From positions 47,447 to 58,220 of the forward strand of contig FR903624.1 in NCBI GenBank assembly GCA_000438115.1: DNA of 10,774 nucleotides, given 5' to 3'. Position numbers and translations under genes: made by a program. The notes below the pieces were generated by a model that worked only from the letters and a program-made list of their open reading frames with translations, ran no database searches and was not told the DNA's origin. Positions 5,641-10,774 of the stretch are shown piece by piece. Each line of letters starts with the position of its first letter. The stretch's first letter is position 1. The DNA comes from Prevotella sp. CAG:617. GTDB taxonomy: Bacteria > Bacteroidota > Bacteroidia > Bacteroidales > Bacteroidaceae.

Positions 5641-7050
5641 ATGAAAAAGTACACATACATATTATGCTACGCCTTGCTGGCTGCACCCATGGTCATGCAG
5701 GCCCAGGATGAGGCACCTCGTCTGGGCGACCGGACCATTGTGGTGGAAAACATGAAAGTGGTGCATACCGACAACAACCTTGTGCTCGATTTCGACTTGA
5801 ATATGGACTCGCTCGACCTTCCGGCCAATACCCGGCTGGTGTTTACTCCCGTGGTGCAGAACCGCGAAACCTCACGCGCCATGGGTTCGGTCATCGTCAA
5901 CGGACGCCGGCAGGACATCTCCTTCCGCCGCAGCGGATACCGGCAGTATCCTGACGACGTGGTCAGCGTGCGCCGCAAGAACCATACCGCACAGAGCGTG
6001 CATTACAGCGCCGTGTTGCCTTATGAAGACTGGATGAAAAATGCCGATGTGGCCTTTGCCGAGGATTTGTGTGGCTGCGGCGACATCCTGGCCGAGAATA
6101 CCCATGTGGTCTATCGCTTGCGCACGCCGTTCATGCCTTTTGTCCGTCCGGCTGCCGAGGCGCGCAAGGAACGTCGCGAGGAAGGCCGCGCGTTTATCGA
6201 CTTCCCGGTAGACAAAATAGAGCTTTATCCGGAGTATCGCAACAATCCGCGTGAGTTGGCCAAGATTATCGAAACCATCAACGTGGTACGCAATGACAAG
6301 AACACGTCGATTACCGGCATTGAAATCCACGGCTACGCTTCGCCCGAGTCGCCTTATGAACACAACGCCTATCTGGCCGAGAATCGTGCCCGCACGCTCA
6401 AGGATTATGTGTGCCGGCTCATGAAGCTGGACAACCGCATTTTCAGTGTCAGCTCCACACCCGAGGATTGGGAAGGGCTGCGCAATTATGTAGCTTCGGG
6501 CAACCTGAAGCACAAGACCCAGATTCTGGCAGAAATTGACAACAAGCAGCTTAACCCCGACACCAAGGAGTGGCGCATCAAGATGACGTATCCTGAGGAC
6601 TACCGCTTTATGCTCGACAACTGGTATCCCGCCCTGCGTCATTCGGATTATGTGGTGAAGTACACCGTGCGCCCCTTCTCCGTAGAGGAGGCTAAGGAAA
6701 TCCTGAAAACCAAGCCACAGCAGCTTTCGCTGGAAGAGATGTTTTTGGTAGCGCAAACCTATGAGCCGGGTTCGCGTGAATTCAACGAAGTCATGGAAAC
6801 GGCCGTACGCATGTATCCGGACGACCCTACGGCCAATATCAATGCCGCCTGCACCCGTATGGAACAGAACGACCTGGAGGGTGCCCGGCGCTATTTGGAT
6901 AAGGCCGGCAATTCGCCCGAGGCCACTCATGCACGTGGCGTGCTGGCCATGAAGCAGGGCCGTACAGACGAGGCTCGACGCCTGCTCCAGCAGGCACGTG
7001 GTGCGGGAATAACCCACGCACAGAAAAACTTAGACATACTAGACTTATAA
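5641..7050 (+). CDS. DUF3868 protein with OmpA-like and TPR-like C-terminal regions
   Basis: The product has 469 residues and a signal peptide at about 1-21 (MKKYTYILCYALLAAPMVMQA). The N-terminal DUF3868-type region (~22-165) is beta-rich and holds a CGCG motif (144-147). An OmpA-like region follows (~185-345) with IEIHGYASPESPYEHN and LAENRARTLKDYV, resembling the peptidoglycan-binding OmpA fold, although the usual GxxD segment reads GYASPE. The C-terminus (~360-469) is helical with TPR-like repeats (PDDPTANINAACTRMEQNDLEGARRYLDKA and a following half-repeat, described by position 393-455). This suggests a periplasmic protein tying the fimbrial assembly to the cell wall or to partners, by inference. 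It sits 33 bp after the DUF3575 gene and 40 bp before the fimbrillin, so all are likely co-transcribed. Confidence 0.8.
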   Translation: MKKYTYILCYALLAAPMVMQAQDEAPRLGDRTIVVENMKVVHTDNNLVLDFDLNMDSLDLPANTRLVFTPVVQNRETSRAMGSVIVNGRRQDISFRRSGYRQYPDDVVSVRRKNHTAQSVHYSAVLPYEDWMKNADVAFAEDLCGCGDILAENTHVVYRLRTPFMPFVRPAAEARKERREEGRAFIDFPVDKIELYPEYRNNPRELAKIIETINVVRNDKNTSITGIEIHGYASPESPYEHNAYLAENRARTLKDYVCRLMKLDNRIFSVSSTPEDWEGLRNYVASGNLKHKTQILAEIDNKQLNPDTKEWRIKMTYPEDYRFMLDNWYPALRHSDYVVKYTVRPFSVEEAKEILKTKPQQLSLEEMFLVAQTYEPGSREFNEVMETAVRMYPDDPTANINAACTRMEQNDLEGARRYLDKAGNSPEATHARGVLAMKQGRTDEARRLLQQARGAGITHAQKNLDILDL

Positions 7051-7090
7051 AAAAACAAGAGACTAAATACAATCATTAATTTAATTTTTT

Positions 7091-8857
7091 ATGAAGATGA
7101 AACGATTTAATTTGATTCCTCTGGCATTGACTACGTTGATGCTGGGGGCTTGCTCAAGCGAAGATGGTTTGAACTTGGGCGGAGGCAACAGCGTGGCTCA
7201 GGGCGAAAAAGGCTATATCAGCTTCTCGCTCAATTTGCCAACCGTCAAGAGTACGGCCAATCGTGCCAATGATGATTTTGATGATGGCGCAGCTACGGAG
7301 TACAACGTAAAGGATGCAACCCTTTTGCTCTTTAGCGGAGCCAATGAGGGTGAGGCCACGTTTGCCGGAGCTTATGATTTAGGAGAAATGACAGGCGGTA
7401 CTTCAGACGGCGACAACATCACCACAACGTATCAGATTGCGCAGAAGGTGACCAAACCGGTTGGTGCAAACGTGTATGCTATGGTAGTGATCAACGGTAA
7501 GGCCAGTAATGTGCTGACCGAAAGCGGCGGCACGTGGTCTATCAAAGGACAGACGTTGACGGCTTCAACTACCAAATATAAAGACTTGGCCGGCGCAGCT
7601 TATAACTTGAGCAATACTGACGTTGCCAATATTGCCAGCACGGCCGATGGCGGCTGTTTCCTGATGACCAACGCTCCGCTCTATACGAAGGCTGGCGGTG
7701 TGAGCAACCCCACAGGCGGCAGTGTGCAGACGCTGACGGAAATTAATCCGAACAACATCTTTACGACCAAAGAAGAAGCTAAGGCCAACCCGGCTGCCAA
7801 CGTGTATGTGGAAAGAGCCGTAGCTAAAGTGACGGTTACGGGAAACCCTACCGGAACTCAGGACGACGATAACATTGCCAACTATGAAATCAAGGGTTGG
7901 ACGCTCGACGTGACCAACCAGTCTTCTTATCTGGTACGTAATGTAAACGACGCTGACTGGTGGAGCCTGAAGGCTGGCGGTGTAAACGATTACCGTTTTG
8001 TAGGTGCAGCTGCCGTGGCTGACGGTTTGTATCGTACGTATTGGGGCATTGACCCGAACTACAGCACTGGAGGAACCTTTACGACTCAGGCAGGAACTAC
8101 TCCGACAAGCTTGAAGGCTGTTGGCGCCAACGACTATTGTCTGGAAAATACCTTTAATCTGACTCAGATGAAAGACAACCAGACTACGCGTGTCATTGTA
8201 GCCGCCGCTTTGGATTTGGATGGAAATGGTACCGCCGATGATTTCTATGTGCTCGACAACGACAAGAGTAATACCACTTTGACTTTTGACGGTATAACCA
8301 ACACCGTAAAGGCTGCCTACCTGGCCAATGGTACGGTTGTAAACTTGTTGAAAGCAAATCTGAACGGTGGTGCAAGTATCGGTGCGGATGACCTTGACGT
8401 CACGTTTGATCAGAAGGCCACTACCGGCGGATACGTGACCGTTACGGAAATTACGATAAAGGCTGCAAGCGCTTCCAATTTTAAGAATGGTGCTATTCCC
8501 GAAGGCTTGCAGGCTGCCAACAACGATGCAATTATTGCCGATGTGAACGCCGCTCACAAAATTGCTTACTACAAAGGCGGAGTTTCATACTATCCTGTAA
8601 TGATTAAGCACTTTGGTGACGATTTGACTCCGTGGAACAATGGCGAAGTTTACGGCAGCAACAATGCTGACTTCCTGGGCCGCTATGGCGTATTGCGTAA
8701 CAACTGGTATTCAATCAACGTAACGGGTATCAAGAACATTGGTGACCCTGAAGTTCCTAAGGTTTACGGTACTCCTGACGATCCCAGCGAATCCTGGATT
8801 TCTGTTACCATCAATATCCTCTCTTGGGCAAAACGCAGTCAGAGTGTGGATTTGTAA
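7091..8857 (+). CDS. Major fimbrillin, FimA/Mfa1-type lipoprotein
   Basis: The 588-residue product begins with a lipoprotein signal peptide whose lipobox LGAC places the lipidated Cys at 21. Residues ~40-300 resemble the N-terminal fimbrillin domain (GYISFSLNLPTV, DATLLLFSG, VNVYVERAVAKVTVTG-like segment near 235-250, then GWTLDVTNQSSYLVRN). The C-terminus is typical of Mfa1: RYGVLRNNWYSINVTGIKNIG (described by position, ~539-559) and WISVTINILSWAKRSQSVDL, the strands that act as donor in related pilins. In Porphyromonas such proteins are lipidated, exported, cut after an Arg by a surface protease and polymerised by strand exchange. A matching Arg58-Ala59 (ANRAND) is present here. An ATG two codons further in is an alternative start. 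Codon use is more AT-rich than in the xanthine genes. A 357-bp structured spacer follows. Confidence 0.88.
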   Translation: MKMKRFNLIPLALTTLMLGACSSEDGLNLGGGNSVAQGEKGYISFSLNLPTVKSTANRANDDFDDGAATEYNVKDATLLLFSGANEGEATFAGAYDLGEMTGGTSDGDNITTTYQIAQKVTKPVGANVYAMVVINGKASNVLTESGGTWSIKGQTLTASTTKYKDLAGAAYNLSNTDVANIASTADGGCFLMTNAPLYTKAGGVSNPTGGSVQTLTEINPNNIFTTKEEAKANPAANVYVERAVAKVTVTGNPTGTQDDDNIANYEIKGWTLDVTNQSSYLVRNVNDADWWSLKAGGVNDYRFVGAAAVADGLYRTYWGIDPNYSTGGTFTTQAGTTPTSLKAVGANDYCLENTFNLTQMKDNQTTRVIVAAALDLDGNGTADDFYVLDNDKSNTTLTFDGITNTVKAAYLANGTVVNLLKANLNGGASIGADDLDVTFDQKATTGGYVTVTEITIKAASASNFKNGAIPEGLQAANNDAIIADVNAAHKIAYYKGGVSYYPVMIKHFGDDLTPWNNGEVYGSNNADFLGRYGVLRNNWYSINVTGIKNIGDPEVPKVYGTPDDPSESWISVTINILSWAKRSQSVDL

Positions 8858-8874
8858 GAAACCAGAGTTTCTTT
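8856..8874 (+). terminator. Hairpin overlapping the fimbrillin stop codon
   Basis: AAGAAAC (8856-8862) and GTTTCTT (8867-8873) form a 7-bp stem with a CAGA loop. The stem starts in the TAA stop codon (8855-8857). The following T-run is too short for a strong terminator. It may shield the 3' end of the fimbrillin message from exonucleases or cause partial termination. Confidence 0.4.
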
Positions 8875-8930
8875 GAGGTGAAGTGATTGTTTGGTCCATT
8901 CTGCATTTACGGCAGATTGAATCTTTTGGA

Positions 8931-8968
8931 TTTCCCGGTGTGGTAAGTCTGAAGCGACATCCGGGAAA
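8931..8968 (+). promoter_or_regulatory. Stem-loop in the fimbrillin-anchor spacer
   Basis: TTTCCCGG (8931-8938) and CCGGGAAA (8961-8968) are perfectly complementary. The stem can continue with TGT/ACA across a single bulged T. A smaller hairpin precedes it (TCTGC 8900-8904 with GCAGA 8912-8916). No protein-coding frame with recognisable similarity lies in 8858-9214. Confidence 0.5.
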
Positions 8969-9015
8969 GTAAACACAGGAAAATCCGCTTCGCAGATTAA
9001 TCAGAAAAAGCGAGG

Positions 9016-9033
9016 GTGCCGTCTTTCCGGCAC
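9016..9033 (+). promoter_or_regulatory. GC stem-loop in the fimbrillin-anchor spacer
   Basis: GTGCCG and CGGCAC form a 6-bp stem closed by a TCTTTC loop, 21 bp before the strong terminator hairpin. It may act with that hairpin as part of an attenuator or as an RNA processing or stability element. Confidence 0.45.
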
Positions 9034-9054
9034 AAAGAGAGGAAAGAACACATT

Positions 9055-9082
9055 GGGGCGGCACAACCGCCGCCCCCATTTT
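9055..9082 (+). terminator. Strong intrinsic terminator/attenuator between fimbrillin and anchor genes
   Basis: GGGGCGGC (9055-9062) and GCCGCCCC (9069-9076) form an all-GC 8-bp stem with a 6-nt loop, followed after CA by TTTT (9079-9082). It lies about 200 bp after the major fimbrillin and 132 bp before the anchor gene. No exact TAnnTTTG promoter is seen between it and the anchor gene. Partial read-through is therefore the simplest way to express the downstream genes, giving less anchor than major subunit. Confidence 0.75.
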
Positions 9083-9127
9083 AAGTTGACTACAACGAGA
9101 TGCAGGCCTGAGTCCGGCATCCACAAA

Positions 9128-9145
9128 CATATAAGGCCGTATATG
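9128..9145 (+). promoter_or_regulatory. AU-rich stem-loop before the anchor gene
   Basis: CATATA and TATATG form a 6-bp stem with an AGGCCG loop, 70 bp before the anchor start codon. It is weak on its own and is listed because it is the last in a row of stem-loops filling this spacer. Confidence 0.3.
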
Positions 9146-9214
9146 CGGCATACAGGCGGGACGAACCGCGTTCCACAAAAGCTGAATGAAAGTAAAACAA
9201 AAAAATATACGTGT

Positions 9215-10312
9215 ATGAAACACTTAATTAAACAACATTTAGTATGGCTGTGGTTGTCAGTGTTTTCTTCGATGGCTCTGACGTCGTGTGACATGATGAC
9301 GGAGGATCGCGAAGATTGTCCTACGGGACTTTATTTGACCTTTAAGTACGACTACAACCTGCAGCGCGCTGATATGTTCAGCGACCATGTAGGGGCAGTC
9401 GACGTGTATGTGTTCGACGAAAACGGCAAGTTCGTCACCAAGCAGTCGGAGGCCAACCAGGGCGGCAGTAATCCGCTGGCTGCTCCGCTCTATCGGATGC
9501 ACATGAACCTCGACCCCGGTAAGTATCAGTTTATCGTGCTGGCCGGGCAGAAATCGTATGCCGAGCAGCTGGCCGCTCCACGAGCTCACTTTGTGCGCAC
9601 CGAGCCCCAGCTGGGCGACGACATGAGCGCGCTTCATGTACGTCTGGACACTAAGGCCGGCGAATCGTCGATGCTGTTGGTAGACAATATGAACCAGCCG
9701 CTCGATACCCTTTGGCACGGCATCATGACCGAACCTGTGGAGGTGTTCGACCAGAAACCCACCTACCGCACCATCTCGCTCATGCGCGACACCAAGAAAA
9801 TCAACGTTACGCTGCGTGAACAGGACGATCCCACCCAGATGGACATCAACAACTATGACTTGCGTATCGTTGACAACAATACCCACATCCTTTGGGACAA
9901 TTCGCTGGATGAGACCGACCAGGTGATGTACACTCCGCACGCCTTGTGGAATACGGACGACCGCACGCCGGCCTTCGATGTTAATGGTAACGAAATTGAG
10001 GGTGTTGGTCACATCGGTCATGCTGACTTCATGACCTCGCGTATTATTAAACATGATAACGAAGCTGACGATGCCGTGCTGATTATTACTAACAAACGGA
10101 CTGGAAAGACTGTAGGTACTATAAATTTGGCAGACTATTTGAGCCGTCTGCGCACCAGTGAGGACGTCTACCGCTATTCCGCACAGGAATTTCTCGATCG
10201 TGGTTATGACTATCAAGTTGACATTTTCTTGATAGGCGACCGTCTGGCTTACGTCAACATCAGCATCAGCATTCTGGGCTGGAGCCAACATTGGCAGTAT
10301 GAGGAACTTTAA
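9215..10312 (+). CDS. Fimbrial anchor/base lipoprotein, Mfa2/FimB family
   Basis: The 365-residue product has a lipoprotein signal peptide with lipobox LTSC (Cys25). The mature start EDREDCPTGLYLTFKYDYN (second Cys at 35) is the hallmark opening of the Mfa2/FimB family, followed by VGAVDVYVFDENGKFV and the LDPGKYQFIVLAGQ segment. The second half forms another beta-rich transthyretin-like domain ending YVNISISILGWSQHWQYEEL. In Porphyromonas, Mfa2 and FimB anchor fibres to the outer membrane and limit their length; the same role is inferred here. The frame is open upstream to 9053, but that extension would run through the terminator hairpin and lack a signal peptide, so ATG 9215 is preferred. 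Codons around 10020-10150 are noticeably more AT-rich than the rest of the gene. Confidence 0.88.
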   Translation: MKHLIKQHLVWLWLSVFSSMALTSCDMMTEDREDCPTGLYLTFKYDYNLQRADMFSDHVGAVDVYVFDENGKFVTKQSEANQGGSNPLAAPLYRMHMNLDPGKYQFIVLAGQKSYAEQLAAPRAHFVRTEPQLGDDMSALHVRLDTKAGESSMLLVDNMNQPLDTLWHGIMTEPVEVFDQKPTYRTISLMRDTKKINVTLREQDDPTQMDINNYDLRIVDNNTHILWDNSLDETDQVMYTPHALWNTDDRTPAFDVNGNEIEGVGHIGHADFMTSRIIKHDNEADDAVLIITNKRTGKTVGTINLADYLSRLRTSEDVYRYSAQEFLDRGYDYQVDIFLIGDRLAYVNISISILGWSQHWQYEEL

Positions 10313-10329
10313 AAATCATGTAGTTTGTG

Positions 10330-10363
10330 TGAGGAATCCACTACCTCTCCTCAGTTTTTTTTT
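10330..10363 (+). terminator. Hairpin plus T9 between the anchor and next fimbrial gene
   Basis: TGAGGA (10330-10335) and TCCTCA (10348-10353) form a 6-bp stem with a 12-nt loop, followed by G and nine T (10355-10363). It lies 17 bp after the anchor stop codon and 13 bp before the next start codon, so it most likely acts as a leaky terminator within the operon. GTAGT (10320-10324) can also pair with ACTAC (10340-10344) in its loop, allowing an alternative or pseudoknotted fold. Confidence 0.6.
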
Positions 10364-10376
10364 AAAAGAATCGATT

Positions 10377-10774
10377 ATGAAGCCTATATATCACTCCTAT
10401 TCAGTATGGCGACGGGCCCTCTCCAGCCTGCCGCAGGCCGGCTGCGTGCTGGCGCTGGCTGCCCTGTCGGCCGGCTGCACGCAGAATGACCTGGGCGACG
10501 GCTTTTCGGGTGGCGGGAGTAAGCCCGGTTCGTTCGTCACGCTGTCGCTGACCACCCCGTCGGCCCCTGCCATGCGCAGTAATCCTACCGGAGGCGAGCA
10601 GGGCGACGGAACGGAAACCGGTCAGGACTATGAAAATACGGTCAAGAGCGCCGTGGCCTTCTTCTATCAGGGCAGTGGCGTGAATGCCGAGGGCACTACC
10701 CGTATTCAGGCTGCCGTGCCGTTTACCTTTACCAGTCATACTGCTGGCAGCAACGGCGTCGACCGCGTGTACAC
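10377..10774 (+). CDS. Fimbrillin-like lipoprotein (accessory or tip subunit), 3' end outside the window
   Basis: The frame is open from ATG 10377 to the window edge (132 codons plus two bases). The signal peptide is long and ends in the lipobox LSAGC with Cys34. After a Gly/Ser-rich linker (GDGFSGGGSKPG) comes a fimbrillin-like first strand, SFVTLSLTTPSAPAMRSNP, then an acidic stretch and NTVKSAVAFFYQ, the same order as in the major fimbrillin at 7091 (ISFSLNLPTV, then DDFDDG, then VKDATLLLFSG). It is the fifth gene of the operon, and downstream of an Mfa2-type anchor such genes usually encode minor or tip subunits. Codon use is GC-rich, unlike the major fimbrillin. The exact subunit type cannot be told without the rest. 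Confidence 0.75.
   Translation, partial: MKPIYHSYSVWRRALSSLPQAGCVLALAALSAGCTQNDLGDGFSGGGSKPGSFVTLSLTTPSAPAMRSNPTGGEQGDGTETGQDYENTVKSAVAFFYQGSGVNAEGTTRIQAAVPFTFTSHTAGSNGVDRVY

Noticed and set aside
7565..8557. 330-codon minus-strand frame inside the fimbrillin gene
   Set aside because: It is an antisense shadow of a gene with strong family similarity on the plus strand.
9053..9214. Upstream extension of the anchor gene
   Set aside because: It begins inside the terminator hairpin and would hide the lipoprotein signal peptide behind 54 extra residues.
8711..9223. 170-codon minus-strand frame across the fimbrillin-anchor spacer
   Set aside because: It overlaps the end of the fimbrillin gene and all of the stem-loops; composition and sequence look like a chance frame.

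Overview
The window looks like chromosome from a member of the order Bacteroidales (Bacteroides/Prevotella/Alistipes relatives). The reasons are a fimbrillin (FimA/Mfa1-type) operon with Mfa2-type anchor and DUF3575/DUF3868 companions, TAnnTTTG-type -7 boxes, AT-rich start regions without clear Shine-Dalgarno sequences, and a secreted two-domain SGNH esterase of Bacteroidetes type. The purine and esterase genes are visibly GC-rich, while the spacer at about 4480-5010 is strongly AT-rich. Genus cannot be fixed from the sequence.

Layout. (1) 40-1809, minus strand: a secreted esterase with two SGNH domains, broken by an in-frame TAG where a Trp is expected. (2) 1810-2325: a divergent spacer of about 516 bp. 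It holds a GC-rich palindromic stretch, four T-tracts spaced 21 bp apart and combined with GGCAC/GTGCC repeats, a tandem array of DnaA-box-like 12-mers, an AT-rich stretch and one inverted DnaA-like box. This resembles a replication origin or another DnaA-binding locus. (3) 2326-4302, plus strand: xpt and a XanQ-like xanthine permease, a two-gene xanthine salvage unit closed by an intrinsic terminator at 4349-4387. (4) 4388-5010: a gene-poor AT-rich spacer with a G9/T8 homopolymer junction, a good -7 box at 4661 and an implied leader of about 335 nt. (5) 5011 to the window end, plus strand: a fimbrial operon consisting of a DUF3575 outer-membrane beta-barrel protein, a DUF3868/OmpA-like/TPR protein, a major fimbrillin lipoprotein, an Mfa2/FimB-type anchor lipoprotein, and a further fimbrillin-like lipoprotein cut by the window edge.

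How the parts work together. Xpt would convert imported xanthine to XMP, with the permease supplying the substrate. In the fimbrial operon, lipidated fimbrillins would cross to the outer membrane surface and polymerise by donor-strand exchange (type V pilus logic), with the Mfa2-like protein as base or anchor and the last gene as an accessory or tip subunit. The two leading genes have no assigned function but travel with such loci. The spacer after the major subunit (357 nt, several stem-loops and one strong terminator) and the one after the anchor (hairpin plus T9) look like stepwise attenuators giving an excess of major subunit over accessory subunits.

The most interesting items are the origin-like region between the esterase and xpt, the amber interruption of the esterase, and the structured spacers inside the fimbrial operon. 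No tRNA, rRNA, CRISPR array, insertion sequence or recombinase gene was seen.
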